A stretch of 64,000 nucleotides of DNA from NCBI RefSeq assembly GCF_030285625.1, contig NZ_CP127294.1:8588001-8652000 (forward strand), read 5' to 3'. Each line of letters begins with the position of its first letter. The first letter of the stretch is position 1. Below are positions 43,602-52,917 of this stretch, one piece after another. The DNA is from Amycolatopsis sp. 2-15 (GTDB lineage: Bacteria; Actinomycetota; Actinomycetes; Mycobacteriales; Pseudonocardiaceae). Both the position numbers and the translations under genes were made by a program. Under the pieces are notes generated by a model that worked only from the letters and a program-made list of their open reading frames with translations, did no database searches and had not been told where the DNA came from.

Positions 43602-46583
43602 ATGTCAGTGGAAACCGGTCAGCGTCCGCCCTCGTCGGCGGACTCGGCACCGAGCGCGGTCCGCGTGATCCGGCGCGACGGCAGTGTGTCGCCGTTCGAC
43701 GCCGGCAAGATCAGCGTGGCCCTCACCAAGGCCTTCCTCGCCGTGGAGGGCGGCGACGCGGCCGCTTCCTCGCGCGTGCACCACGTCGTCGCCGAGCTGA
43801 CCGAGCAGGTCGAGGCTTCCCTGCTGCGCCACGCCGGCCCCGAAACCGCTTTGCACATCGAGCAGATCCAGGACCTCGTCGAGCTCGCCCTGATGCGCGG
43901 TGAGCACCACAAGGTCGCCCGCGCCTACGTGCTCTACCGCGACGAGCGGTCGAAGGCCCGCGAGGCCGTCACGCCGGCGCCCGCCGAGGCCGCGATCAGC
44001 GTCAAGGGCACCGACGGCTCGCTGCGCCCGCTCGACTGGGCCCGCGTGTCCCACGTGGTGGGCGAGGCCGTGGCCGGACTCGAGGACGTGTCCGCCGAGC
44101 CGGTGCTGGCCGAGGCCAAGCGCAACCTCTACGACGGCATCAGCGCCGACGAGCTCGCGCTCGCGCAGATCATGGCCGCCCGCGTGCTCGTCGAGCAGGA
44201 GCCGAACTACTCGTACGTGAGTGCGCGGCTCCTGCTGGACAAGCTGCGCGGAGAGGCCCTGAGCTACCTCGCCGGCCGCGCACGCCAGGCCAGCCAGGAC
44301 GAGATGACCGCCGAGTACCCCGCTTACTTCCGCACCTACCTGCGCCGCGCGGTCGAGCTGGAGCTGGTCGACGGCGAGCTGCTCACGTTCGACCTCGACA
44401 AGATCACCGCGGCCATCCACGCCGAGCGTGACCTGGACTTCGGGTTCCTGGGCCTGCAGACCCTGTACGACCGGTACTTCCAGCACCACAACGGCACGCG
44501 CTTCGAGCTGCCGCAGGCGTTCTTCATGCGCGTGGCCATGGGTCTGGCCATCCGCGAGGACGACCGCGAAGCCCGCGCGATCGAGTTCTACGAGCTGCTC
44601 TCCACGTTCCACTTCATGGCCTCGACGCCGACGCTGTTCAACTCGGGCACCACGCGCGCCCAGCTCTCATCGTGCTTCCTGACCACTGTGGACGACGACC
44701 TGGACTCGATCTTCCAGGCGTACAAGAACAACGCGCTACTGGCCAAGTACTCGGGTGGCCTCGGCAACGACTGGACCCCGGTCCGCGGCCTCGGCGCCCA
44801 CATCAAGGGCACCAACGGCCAGTCGCAGGGTGTCGTGCCGTTCCTCAAGATCGCCAACGACACCGCCGTCGCCGTGAACCAGGGCGGCAAGCGCAAGGGC
44901 GCGGCGTGCGCGTACCTCGAGACGTGGCACGTGGACATCGAGGAGTTCCTCGACCTGCGCAAGAACACCGGTGACGACCGCCGGCGCACCCACGACATGA
45001 ACACGGCCAACTGGGTGCCGGATGAGTTCCTGCGCCGCGTCGAGGCCGACGCGCAGTGGACCCTGTTCTCCCCCAACGAGACGCCGGACCTGCACGACCT
45101 CTACGGCAACGCGTTCGCCGAGCGCTACCGCGAGTACGAGGCCGCCGCCGACCGCGGCGAGATCAAGGTCTTCCGCAGGATCCGCGCGGTCGAGCTGTGG
45201 CGGCGCATGCTGACCATGCTGTTCGAGACCGGCCACCCGTGGATCACGTTCAAGGACCCGTGCAACCTGCGCTCGCCGCAGCAGCACGTCGGCGTGGTGC
45301 ACTCCTCGAACCTGTGCACCGAGATCACGCTGAACACCAACATCGACGAGGTCGCGGTCTGCAACCTCGGTTCGGTGAACCTGCTCAAGCACGTCACCCC
45401 CGAGGGCTTGGACACGAAGCGCCTCGAGAAGACCGTGCGCACGGCGGTCCGCATGCTCGACAACGTGATCGACATCAACTTCTACACGATCCCGGAGGCG
45501 CGCCGCTCCAACCTGCGCCACCGTCCGGTGGGCCTGGGCATCATGGGCTACCAGGACGCGCTGTTCGAGATCGGCGTGCCGTTCGCTTCCCAGGAAGCGG
45601 TGAAGTTCGCCGACGTGAGCATGGAGCACGTGTCCTACTACGCGATCTCGGCGTCGACCGACCTCGCCGAGGAGCGCGGCCAGTACCAGACGTTCGAGGG
45701 TTCGCTGTGGAGCCGCGGCATCCTGCCGATCGACTCGATGCAGCTGCTGATCGACGCGCGCCAGGGCGACGCCCTCGCCGTCGACACCTCCACGACGCTG
45801 GACTGGGCGCCGCTGCGCGAGCGCGTGAAGACCGTCGGCATGCGCAACTCCAACGTGATGGCGATCGCGCCGACCGCCACGATCTCCAACATCTCCGGCG
45901 TCGGCCAGTCGATCGAGCCGCTGTTCCAGAACCTGTACGTGAAGTCGAACATGTCGGGCGACTTCACCGTGGTGAACCCGCACCTGGTCAAGAGCCTCAA
46001 GGCCCGCGGCCTGTGGGACGAGGTCATGGTCAGCGACCTGAAGTACTTCGACGGCAGCCTCGGCCAGATCGACCGCGTGCCGGACGACCTCAAGGCGCTC
46101 TACGCCACCGCGTTCGAGATCGAGTCGAAGTGGATCGTGGACGCCGGCTCGGTCCGGCAGAAGTGGATCGACCAGGCGCAGTCGCTGAACCTCTACATCG
46201 CGGCGCCGAGCGGGCGCAAGCTCGACGAGCTGTACCGCTACGCGTGGCACAAGGGCCTCAAGACCACGTACTACCTGCGCGCGCAGTCGGCGACGCACGT
46301 GGAGAAGAGCACCCTGCGCGGCACCGACGGCAAGCTGAACGCGGTCTCGGCCGCCCCGGCCGCCACCGCTACTGCTCCGGCCGCCCCGGCGCCTTCGCCG
46401 GCCCCGGCTCCTTCGCCCTCGGCCGCGGTCCCGGCGAGCCCCGCTGCGGCCGTGCCCGCCGCGGTCCCGGCCGCCAAGCCCGCCGAGCCGAAGGAAATGC
46501 CGAAGGTCGACGACATCGACTTCGTCGCGACCGAAGGCGCCGCCTGCCGCATCGACGACCCCGACTGCGAAGCCTGCCAGTGA
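43602..46583 (+). CDS. nrdA: Ribonucleoside-diphosphate reductase alpha subunit
   Basis: A 993-residue class I large subunit. The N-terminus has an ATP cone (VRVIRRDGSVSPFDAGKISVAL) and a second cone-like unit (ISVKGTDGSLRPLDWARVSH). The catalytic barrel includes STPTLFNSGTTRAQLSSCF, SSNLCTEITLNT (active-site Asn, Cys, Glu) and APTATISNISG. A long Ala/Pro-rich linker precedes the redox-active C-terminal pair Cys989/Cys992 in DCEACQ. It makes deoxyribonucleotides with the NrdB encoded downstream. ATG 43602 follows TTGGAG. Tandem cones and partner sequence place it with the Chlamydia-like enzymes. Confidence 0.95.
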   Translation: MSVETGQRPPSSADSAPSAVRVIRRDGSVSPFDAGKISVALTKAFLAVEGGDAAASSRVHHVVAELTEQVEASLLRHAGPETALHIEQIQDLVELALMRGEHHKVARAYVLYRDERSKAREAVTPAPAEAAISVKGTDGSLRPLDWARVSHVVGEAVAGLEDVSAEPVLAEAKRNLYDGISADELALAQIMAARVLVEQEPNYSYVSARLLLDKLRGEALSYLAGRARQASQDEMTAEYPAYFRTYLRRAVELELVDGELLTFDLDKITAAIHAERDLDFGFLGLQTLYDRYFQHHNGTRFELPQAFFMRVAMGLAIREDDREARAIEFYELLSTFHFMASTPTLFNSGTTRAQLSSCFLTTVDDDLDSIFQAYKNNALLAKYSGGLGNDWTPVRGLGAHIKGTNGQSQGVVPFLKIANDTAVAVNQGGKRKGAACAYLETWHVDIEEFLDLRKNTGDDRRRTHDMNTANWVPDEFLRRVEADAQWTLFSPNETPDLHDLYGNAFAERYREYEAAADRGEIKVFRRIRAVELWRRMLTMLFETGHPWITFKDPCNLRSPQQHVGVVHSSNLCTEITLNTNIDEVAVCNLGSVNLLKHVTPEGLDTKRLEKTVRTAVRMLDNVIDINFYTIPEARRSNLRHRPVGLGIMGYQDALFEIGVPFASQEAVKFADVSMEHVSYYAISASTDLAEERGQYQTFEGSLWSRGILPIDSMQLLIDARQGDALAVDTSTTLDWAPLRERVKTVGMRNSNVMAIAPTATISNISGVGQSIEPLFQNLYVKSNMSGDFTVVNPHLVKSLKARGLWDEVMVSDLKYFDGSLGQIDRVPDDLKALYATAFEIESKWIVDAGSVRQKWIDQAQSLNLYIAAPSGRKLDELYRYAWHKGLKTTYYLRAQSATHVEKSTLRGTDGKLNAVSAAPAATATAPAAPAPSPAPAPSPSAAVPASPAAAVPAAVPAAKPAEPKEMPKVDDIDFVATEGAACRIDDPDCEACQ

Positions 46584-46587
46584 CCTC

Positions 46588-46639
46588 CTCGTGTGCGGCG
46601 AGGCCGGCTGAAACCGGCCTCGCCGCACACGAGCCTTTT
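46588..46639 (+). terminator. 20-bp perfect hairpin with T-run between nrdA and nrdB
   Basis: Positions 46588-46607 (starting CTCGTGTGCGG) pair perfectly with 46614-46633 (ending CCGCACACGAG), loop CTGAAA, followed by CCTTTTC. The nrdB Shine-Dalgarno begins only about ten bases later. It looks like a strong intrinsic terminator or processing hairpin, and would reduce or uncouple nrdB expression from nrdA. Confidence 0.8.
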
Positions 46640-46653
46640 CTTGGAGCCTCTTG

Positions 46654-47724
46654 ATGACCAACGTGGAGACCACGGCCACCGGCCTCGGCGAGATCGAGGT
46701 CGGTGCCGCCCGGATCAACGTCGACGACAAGCGCATGATCAACGCGCGCGCCGACGTGAACCAGCTGCTGCCCATGAAATACCGCTGGGCGTGGGACAAG
46801 TACCTCGCCGCGTGCAACAACCACTGGATGCCGACCGAGGTCGCCATGCAGGCCGACATCGCGCTGTGGAAGTCGCCGGACGGCCTGACTGAGGACGAGC
46901 GCCAGATGCTCAAGCGCAACCTCGGCTTCTTCGCCACGGCGGAGTCCTTGGTGGCCAACAACATCGTGCTCGCGGTGTACCGCCAGATCACCAACCCCGA
47001 GTGCCGCCAGTACCTGCTGCGCCAGGCGTTCGAGGAAGCCGTGCACACGCACACCTTCCAGTACATCTGCGAAAGCCTCGGCCTGGTCGAGGGCGAGCTG
47101 TTCAACATGTACCGCGAGGTGCCGTCCATCTCCGAGAAGGACGCGTGGGCGCTGAAGTACACCCAGCACCTCGAGGACCCGGACTTCGAGACCGGCACGC
47201 CGGAGGCCGACCAGGCGTTCCTGCGCGACCTCGTGGCGTTCTACGTGATCTTCGAGGGCATGTGGTTCTACACCGGCTTCGCGCAGATCCTCTCGCTCGG
47301 CCGGCGCAACAAGATGGTCGGCATCGCCGAGCAGTACCAGTACATCCTGCGCGACGAGTCGATTCACCTGAACTTCGGCATCGATTGCATCAACCAGATC
47401 AAGATCGAGAACCCGCACCTGTGGACGGAAGAGTTCCAGGCGGAGATCCGGCAGATGCTGCAGGATGCGTGCGAGCTGGAGGTCCGCTACGCGCGCGACA
47501 CCATGCCGCGCGGCATGCTGGGCCTCTCGGCGCAGCTGTGCGAGCAGTACATGCACTTCATCACCGACCGGCGCGCCCAGCAGATCGGCCTCGCGCCGAT
47601 CTTCGGGGAGACGGAGAACCCGTTCCCGTGGATGTCGGAGGCGATGGACCTGAAGAAGGAGAAGAACTTCTTCGAGACCCGCGTGATCGAGTACCAGTCG
47701 GGCGGCGCGCTGGACTGGGACTGA
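46654..47724 (+). CDS. nrdB: Ribonucleoside-diphosphate reductase beta subunit, class Ic (Chlamydia-type) signature
   Basis: A 356-residue ferritin-like R2 protein. Metal ligands are Glu97 (TAESL), Glu128 and His131 (EEAVHTHTF), Glu201 (FEGMWF), Glu235 and His238 ([10 protein letters not shown]). The position of the radical Tyr in class Ia/Ib proteins is Phe135, and the first ligand is Glu, not Asp. Both are the hallmarks of class Ic R2 proteins, which use a Mn/Fe site instead of a tyrosyl radical, and the spacing of all six ligands matches the Chlamydia trachomatis protein as I recall it. The C-terminal [11 protein letters not shown] segment is the R1-docking tail. ATG 46654 follows TTGGAG. 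Confidence 0.93.
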   Translation: MTNVETTATGLGEIEVGAARINVDDKRMINARADVNQLLPMKYRWAWDKYLAACNNHWMPTEVAMQADIALWKSPDGLTEDERQMLKRNLGFFATAESLVANNIVLAVYRQITNPECRQYLLRQAFEEAVHTHTFQYICESLGLVEGELFNMYREVPSISEKDAWALKYTQHLEDPDFETGTPEADQAFLRDLVAFYVIFEGMWFYTGFAQILSLGRRNKMVGIAEQYQYILRDESIHLNFGIDCINQIKIENPHLWTEEFQAEIRQMLQDACELEVRYARDTMPRGMLGLSAQLCEQYMHFITDRRAQQIGLAPIFGETENPFPWMSEAMDLKKEKNFFETRVIEYQSGGALDWD

Positions 47725-47804
47725 TCAACTGCGGAAGCTGATCGCGCACTCCTGATCCCGGTCTCCGGGATCACGGCGGACGTTGTGCCACCCGGCGCTA
47801 GGCT

Positions 47805-47847
47805 CGGCCACGCCACTGGTTCGCCAGGGCGTGGCCGGGCCTTTTTT
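47805..47847 (+). terminator. Terminator after nrdB
   Basis: CGGCCACGCC (47805-47814) pairs with GGCGTGGCCG (47828-47837), followed by GGCC and six T residues. It separates the nrd operon from the metE riboswitch. Confidence 0.85.
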
Positions 47848-47857
47848 CGCGCGACCA

Positions 47858-48030
47858 CACTCTGGCGAGGCAACAGGGAACCCGGTGTGGATCCGGGACT
47901 GCCCCGCAGCGGTGAGTGGGAACGAAAGCCGTCACCACGATTTCGTGGTCAAGCACTGGGCGTGAGCCCGGGAAGCGACGGTGAGTAGGCGCGAGCTCGG
48001 CGCCCACGAGTCCGAAGACCTGCCCGTGGT
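47858..48030 (+). ncRNA. Cobalamin (adenosylcobalamin) riboswitch upstream of metE
   Basis: The conserved cobalamin elements are visible in order: AACAGGGAAcccGGTG near 47873, GGGACTGCCCCGCAGCGGT at 47895-47913, the GGGAAGCGACGGTGAGTAGG region near 47970, and the B12-box GAGTCCGAAGACCTGCCCG at 48008-48026. It should bind a B12 cofactor and turn off the B12-independent methionine synthase gene when cobalamin is plentiful, implying that a B12-dependent MetH exists elsewhere in the genome. Ends are approximate. Confidence 0.93.
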
Positions 48031-48105
48031 ACGTGCGCCGACGGCGTGCGTGAGTCCGGGTCCCGTGGGAGCAGGCCTGACCGAAGCGCGGCTTTCGCGT
48101 GCCCG

Positions 48106-48139
48106 GGCTCGCCTCGATCGAGCTCGCGAGGAGAGAGCC
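48106..48139 (+). promoter_or_regulatory. Probable Shine-Dalgarno-sequestering hairpin of the riboswitch
   Basis: GGCTC at 48106-48110 can pair with GAGCC at 48135-48139, and CTCGC at 48108-48112 with GCGAG at 48126-48130, burying the CGAGGAGAG ribosome-binding site of metE. No intrinsic terminator lies between the aptamer and metE, so control at translation initiation is the more likely mechanism. Confidence 0.5.
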
Positions 48140-48140
48140 T

Positions 48141-50396
48141 GTGAACACCATCGGCACCACGATCCTGGGGTACCCGCGCATCGGACCGGACCGGGAGCTC
48201 AAGCGCGCCCTGGAGCGCTACTGGGCGGGCACCACCGGCGAGGCGGAGCTGCTCGCGGTGGGCAAAACCCTGCGGGCGCGGGCCTGGCAGCGGCTGCGCG
48301 ACGCGGGGCTGGAGTCCGTCCCCGCCAACACCTTTTCCCACTACGACCAGGTGCTCGACACCGCCGAGCTGTTCGGCGCGCTGCCCGAGCGCTTCACCCG
48401 CCTCGGCCTCTCGCCGCTGGACACGTACTTCGCCGCCGCGCGCGGCGTGCAGGACGAGCCGGCGCTCGAGATGACGAAGTGGTTCGACACCAACTACCAC
48501 TACCTCGTGCCCGAGCTGGGGCCCGGCTCGCGCTTCACACTGTCGGGCACGAAGCCGCTCGACGAGGTGCGCGAGGCCCGTGAGCTGGGCATCGAGACGC
48601 GGCCGGTGCTCGTCGGCCCGGTCACGTTCCTGCTGCTCGCCAAGGCGACGCAGCCCGGCTTCCGACCACTGGAGCTGCTCGACGAACTGCTGCCCGACTA
48701 CGCGGCGCTGCTCAGCTCGCTGAAAGCCGAGGGCGTCGAGTGGGTGCAGCTCGACGAGCCGGCGTTCGCTGGGGACCGCACCACGAAGGGGCTCAACGCG
48801 CTGACCCGCGCGTACCACGTGCTGGCCAAGGCCCAGGACCGCCCGAAGCTGCTCGTCGCCGGGTACTTCGGCGGTCTGGGGCGCGGGCTGGGTGTGCTCG
48901 CCCGCTCCCCCATCGAGGCGCTGGCCGTGGACCTCGTCACCGACGAGTCCTTTGTGGACGCCGTGGCCGCGGAAGGCGCGTTGCGCGACAAGGAGGTGCT
49001 CGCCGGCATCGTCGACGGGCGCAACGTGTGGCGCACCGACCCGGACCGCGCGCTGGAACGTGCCGCGCGGCTGGCCGGCACCGCGCGGCACGTGAGCATC
49101 ACGACGTCGTGCTCGCTGCTGCACGTGCCCTACGACGTCGAGGCCGAGAACCTCGATCCACGCCTGAAGAGCTGGCTCGCGTTCGCCGACCAGAAGGTTG
49201 CCGAGGTCGTTCTGCTCGGGCGGGCGCTGCGCGGCGAGCAGGTGGACCTGTCGGCGGCGCGCGCGGCCGCCGCGGACCGCGCGACGAACCCGCTGGACGC
49301 GGCCGTGCGCGAGCGGCTGGCGGCGCTGAAGCCCGGGGACGCCGTGCGTGAGCCGTACGAGCGACGCGCGGCCGTGCAGCAGGAGTCCCTCGGCCTGCCG
49401 CCGCTGCCGACCACCACGATCGGCTCGTTCCCGCAGACCACCGACGTCCGCAAGGCGCGCGCCGCGTACCGCGCGGGCACGCTGGAGGAAGCCGGGTACG
49501 TGGCCGAGATGCACGCCGAGATCGACCGCGTGGTGGGGCTGCAGGAGGAGCTGGGCCTCGACGTGCTGGTGCACGGCGAGCCCGAACGCAACGACATGGT
49601 GCAGTACTTCGCCGAGCAGCTCGCCGGGTTCGCCCCGACCGAGCACGGCTGGGTGCAGTCCTACGGCTCGCGGTGCGTCCGCCCGCCGATCCTCCACGGC
49701 GACGTCTCGCGCCCGCGGCCGATGACCGTGCCGTGGGCGCGGTATGCGCAAAGCCGCACCGCCAAGCCGATCAAGGGCATGCTCACCGGCCCGGTCACGA
49801 TCCTCGCGTGGTCGTTCGTCCGCGACGACCAGCCGTTGGCGGACACGGCGCTGCAGGTCGCGTTCGCGATCCGCGACGAGGTGGCCGACCTCGAAGCCGC
49901 GGGGGTGCGCGTGATCCAGGTCGACGAGCCGGCGCTGCGCGAGCTGCTGCCGCTGCGCGCGGCCGGGCACACGGCCTACTTCGACTGGGCGGTGCGCGCG
50001 TTCCGCGTCGCGACGGCCGGTGTCGCCGAAGGCACCCAGATCCACACGCACATGTGCTACTCGGAGTTCGGCGAGGTGCTCCCGGCGATCGACGGCCTCG
50101 ACGCCGACGTCACCAGCATCGAAGCCGCGCGCTCGAAGATGGAGGTGCTCGCCGACCTGTCGGCCGGTGGGTTCGCGCGCGGCGTCGGCCCGGGCGTCTA
50201 CGACATCCACTCGCCGCGTGTGCCCGGCGTCGAGGAGGTCGTGGACCTGCTGCGCACGGCAGCCTCCGCCGTGCCGGCACAGCGACTGTGGGTGAACCCC
50301 GACTGCGGCCTCAAGACGCGCCGCTACGCCGAGGTGGAGCCCGCGTTGCGCCACCTCGTCGCGGCGGCCCGCCAGGTCCGCGCCGAACTCGGCTGA
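48141..50396 (+). CDS. metE: Cobalamin-independent methionine synthase
   Basis: A 751-residue enzyme with duplicated barrels. The N-terminal half starts [19 protein letters not shown]; the C-terminal catalytic half contains [17 protein letters not shown], the zinc ligands in HMCYSEF and NPDCGLKTR, and [14 protein letters not shown]. It transfers a methyl group from methyltetrahydrofolate polyglutamate to homocysteine. GTG 48141 is used because GAGGAGAG is immediately upstream; a longer frame would include the riboswitch platform. It is controlled by the cobalamin riboswitch. Confidence 0.96.
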   Translation: MNTIGTTILGYPRIGPDRELKRALERYWAGTTGEAELLAVGKTLRARAWQRLRDAGLESVPANTFSHYDQVLDTAELFGALPERFTRLGLSPLDTYFAAARGVQDEPALEMTKWFDTNYHYLVPELGPGSRFTLSGTKPLDEVREARELGIETRPVLVGPVTFLLLAKATQPGFRPLELLDELLPDYAALLSSLKAEGVEWVQLDEPAFAGDRTTKGLNALTRAYHVLAKAQDRPKLLVAGYFGGLGRGLGVLARSPIEALAVDLVTDESFVDAVAAEGALRDKEVLAGIVDGRNVWRTDPDRALERAARLAGTARHVSITTSCSLLHVPYDVEAENLDPRLKSWLAFADQKVAEVVLLGRALRGEQVDLSAARAAAADRATNPLDAAVRERLAALKPGDAVREPYERRAAVQQESLGLPPLPTTTIGSFPQTTDVRKARAAYRAGTLEEAGYVAEMHAEIDRVVGLQEELGLDVLVHGEPERNDMVQYFAEQLAGFAPTEHGWVQSYGSRCVRPPILHGDVSRPRPMTVPWARYAQSRTAKPIKGMLTGPVTILAWSFVRDDQPLADTALQVAFAIRDEVADLEAAGVRVIQVDEPALRELLPLRAAGHTAYFDWAVRAFRVATAGVAEGTQIHTHMCYSEFGEVLPAIDGLDADVTSIEAARSKMEVLADLSAGGFARGVGPGVYDIHSPRVPGVEEVVDLLRTAASAVPAQRLWVNPDCGLKTRRYAEVEPALRHLVAAARQVRAELG

Positions 50397-50515
50397 GCAC
50401 CACCGCGCAACGGTCACGCCCCTGGTCCGCCAGAGGCGTGACCAGGCCTTCGCGACCAGGTGGCCCGCTTCTTCGACACAGGGCTCGTGGTGAAGGTCAC
50501 CGACGCCGCAGGGGC

Positions 50516-51103
50516 GAAAGGCAGGAGCTTCGACGACCTCCTGCCGTGCTTCAGGCGCAGCGAGACCATCGAAAGCGGTGACCCGGCGCTGCGAGGCCGC
50601 ACCGGTCCCCTGCGTCCCCGGCAGGCGTCGTCGGCCAACCCCGTCGGCGGCGGCCTTGAAGCCGCGCGGCAGTCCGGGGTTCCCGACGACGAACGACATC
50701 GGCGGCGGCCTTGAAGCCGCGTTCGGCCGGTGCCACTCGAACTTCGTCGACGGCAAGCGGCAAAGCGCCGGCGACGCCTCCCCTCACCCCCGCCCTGGCT
50801 CCGCCCGAATCTCGACCTGGCTACCGGCGCGCCGGTGCACCGCATGATCGTCGACGGCGACCGGTGCACCGGCGTCGAAGATGGCGGTCGCCGGGGTGCG
50901 AACGGCGCTCGAGATCGGCGTCGCGCCCACGCTCGCGCCGTGGCCGGCATCCGAGGCGCAGCCCGGCCGGGACGTGCGCGACGACGAAAGCCTGTGTGGC
51001 CGACGCGTCGGTGATGCCCGCCCCGGTGTCGGCGAACACCAACGCCACGGTCTACGCCATCGCCGAGCGGCCCGCCGAGCTCATCCGCACCGCGCGGCAC
51101 TGA
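50516..51103 (+). pseudogene. Decayed GMC oxidoreductase (choline dehydrogenase family)
   Basis: Fragments of one GMC-family protein lie in consecutive order but in different frames: SFDDLLPCFRRSETIESG (50526 on), GFPTTNDIGGGLEAAFG and CHSNFVDGKRQSAGDA (50677-50778), LRPNLDLATGAPVHRMIVDG (50799 on), and the C-terminal VADASVMPAPVSANTNATVY with ERPAELIR (50990-51100, stop 51101-51103). At least three frame changes and missing parts (the N-terminal FAD-binding GxGxxG region and catalytic His area) make it non-functional. A 23-base duplication lies inside it (50644-50666 and 50699-50721). Confidence 0.75.
50644..50721 (+). repeat. 23-bp direct repeat inside the GMC pseudogene
   Basis: TCGGCGGCGGCCTTGAAGCC followed by GCG occurs at 50644-50666 and 50699-50721, 55 bases apart. 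Both copies encode GGGLEAA in different frames. It seems to be a local duplication that contributed to frame loss. Confidence 0.7.
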
Positions 51104-51216
51104 CCCGATCTTCGTCAAGGATCACCCGGATGGAGCTGGCCCAAGGTATTGTCATTCGGTCAACAGCGCGCCACGGTGGAGATCGACCGGGTTTCCGCCA
51201 ATGAAGGCAGGTCGCC

Positions 51217-52677
51217 ATGACGAGCGCAGTCGGCAAGGTCGGCAAGGTCGCCGAGAGCCTGCGTGAACGCGTGCCCACGCTCACGTCGATGCCACTGCCC
51301 CGCACCGTCGACCAGCGCTGGCAGGCGGCCAGCTACCCCGTGCGCGAGCTCGCGGCACCGCCCGCGGGCAGCGGCCTCAAGCCGGTGCTCGGCGACGACG
51401 GCCCGCCGGTCGTAGGCCACGCGCTGGAGATGATGCGCTTCGGCCTGGACTTCAGCTTCAGCCGCTACGAGAAGTACGGCCCCGTCTCGTGGATGGGCGG
51501 CTTCGGTCGCCGGATAGTGTCGCTGTCCGGCCCCGAGGCCACGCAGATCGCCCTGGTGAACAAGGACAAGGCGTTCTCGCAGGAGGGCTGGAAGTTCTTC
51601 ATCGAGAAGTTCTTCGACCGCGGCCTCATGCTGCTCGACTTCGGCGAGCACCACCTGCACCGGCGGATCATGCAGAGCGCGTTCACGCGGGAGCGGCTCG
51701 TCGGCTACGTCGGGCAGATGGGCCCGGCCCTGCGCGCCGGCGTCGAGGCGTGGCCCGGCAGTACCCGGCCGCGGCTGTACTGGGCGCTCAAACAGCTCAC
51801 GCTCGACGTGGCGACCCGCGTGTTCATGGACATGCGCTCGCTCGACGACGCGATGCGGATCAACCGCGCGTTCGTGAACACCGTGCGCGCGGGCACGGCG
51901 CTGGTGCGCTACCCCGTGCCCGGCGGCCGCTGGTCCGCGGGCCTGCGCGGCCGGCGGCTGCTGGAGCGCTACTTCGGCGAGACGCTGCCGGAAAAGCGCC
52001 GCGCCGGCGGCGACGACCTGTTCGCCGCGCTCTGCACCGCCACCACCGAGGACGGCGACCGGTTCACCGACGCGGACATCGTGAACCACATGATCTTCCT
52101 GATGATGGCCGCGCACGACACCACGACCATCACCAGCAGCGCCATGGCCTACTACCTGGCCAAGCACCCGGAGTGGCAGGAACGCGCCCGCGCGGAGTCG
52201 CTCGCGCTGGGCGACGACGTGCCGGACATCGAGGCACTGGAAAGCCTGGAGACGCTCGACCTCGTGATGAAGGAGTCGCTGCGGTTGCGGGCCCCGGTGC
52301 CGTCGATGGCCCGCAAGACCACCAAGGACACCGAGGTCCTCGGTCACTTCATCCCCGAAGGCACGCTCGTCGGCGTCTCGCCGACGCTGAACCACTTCAC
52401 CCCCGAGTGCTGGACCGACCCGATGCGCTTCGACCCCGAGCGGTTCGCCGAGCCGCGGCGCGAGGACAAGTCGCACCGGTTCGCGTGGATGCCCTTCGGC
52501 GGCGGCGCGCACAAGTGCATCGGGCTGCACTTCGGCAGCCTCGAGGTCAAGGCGCTGATGCACGAGATGCTGCGGACTTTCCGCTGGTCGGTGCCGCAGG
52601 ACTACACCGCGCGCTGGGACTACGTCTCGTTGCCGGTCCCCGCCGACGGACTGCCGGTGCGTCTCGAATATCGTTGA
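51217..52677 (+). CDS. Cytochrome P450
   Basis: A 486-residue P450 with I-helix AAHDTTT, ExxR in KESLR (Glu353, Arg356), and heme-binding FGGGAHKCIG with Cys434. A PERF-like FDPERF precedes the heme loop. It lacks a clear N-terminal membrane anchor, so it is probably soluble and fed by separate ferredoxin partners, which are not encoded next to it. The length and first 60 residues are a little longer than typical bacterial P450s. ATG 51217 follows AAGGCAGG. The substrate cannot be inferred; it stands as a single gene. Confidence 0.93.
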   Translation: MTSAVGKVGKVAESLRERVPTLTSMPLPRTVDQRWQAASYPVRELAAPPAGSGLKPVLGDDGPPVVGHALEMMRFGLDFSFSRYEKYGPVSWMGGFGRRIVSLSGPEATQIALVNKDKAFSQEGWKFFIEKFFDRGLMLLDFGEHHLHRRIMQSAFTRERLVGYVGQMGPALRAGVEAWPGSTRPRLYWALKQLTLDVATRVFMDMRSLDDAMRINRAFVNTVRAGTALVRYPVPGGRWSAGLRGRRLLERYFGETLPEKRRAGGDDLFAALCTATTEDGDRFTDADIVNHMIFLMMAAHDTTTITSSAMAYYLAKHPEWQERARAESLALGDDVPDIEALESLETLDLVMKESLRLRAPVPSMARKTTKDTEVLGHFIPEGTLVGVSPTLNHFTPECWTDPMRFDPERFAEPRREDKSHRFAWMPFGGGAHKCIGLHFGSLEVKALMHEMLRTFRWSVPQDYTARWDYVSLPVPADGLPVRLEYR

Positions 52678-52917
52678 CGGTCATGGCGGGAGGCGGGGAG
52701 CCGACTGTGCCGGACAAACGGGAAATCCGGCGAACCGGAAAAACACGTTCGAGCACTCAAGGTGACATCACGTCACTATTTGTGTAGGGGTCATCACTCG
52801 TTCAGCCGGTAGACACCCCGTTTCGCGCATGATGCCGTGGCATCACTCACGGCCAACTCATACCTAGTGTGGGTCCATGAACCTTCACACCGGGTCTGAG
52901 CTGGCTTTAGTCCGCGC
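52678..52917. other. Intergenic region before the PAS-GGDEF-EAL gene
   Basis: 240 bases between the P450 gene and the next gene. I see no reading frame or strong terminator here; it probably holds the promoter of the downstream gene. Confidence 0.35.

Noticed and set aside
44736-47198. 820-codon minus-strand frame opposite nrdA-nrdB
   Set aside because: Antisense shadow of the two reductase genes; no domain recognisable.
47753-47773. TGATCCCGG-TCT-CCGGGATCA hairpin after nrdB
   Set aside because: Perfect stem but no T-run; the stronger terminator at 47805-47847 is the better call, so this was not listed as a terminator.
50644-50721. Two 23-bp repeats separated by 32 bases, superficially CRISPR-like
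   Set aside because: Only two copies, both coding for GGGLEAA within a decayed GMC gene, and no cas genes nearby; a local duplication is the simpler explanation.
47949-50756. 935-codon open frame on the minus strand opposite metE
   Set aside because: It is antisense to a clear MetE protein; the composition is the Arg/His/Gly-rich pattern produced by reading a high-GC gene in reverse.
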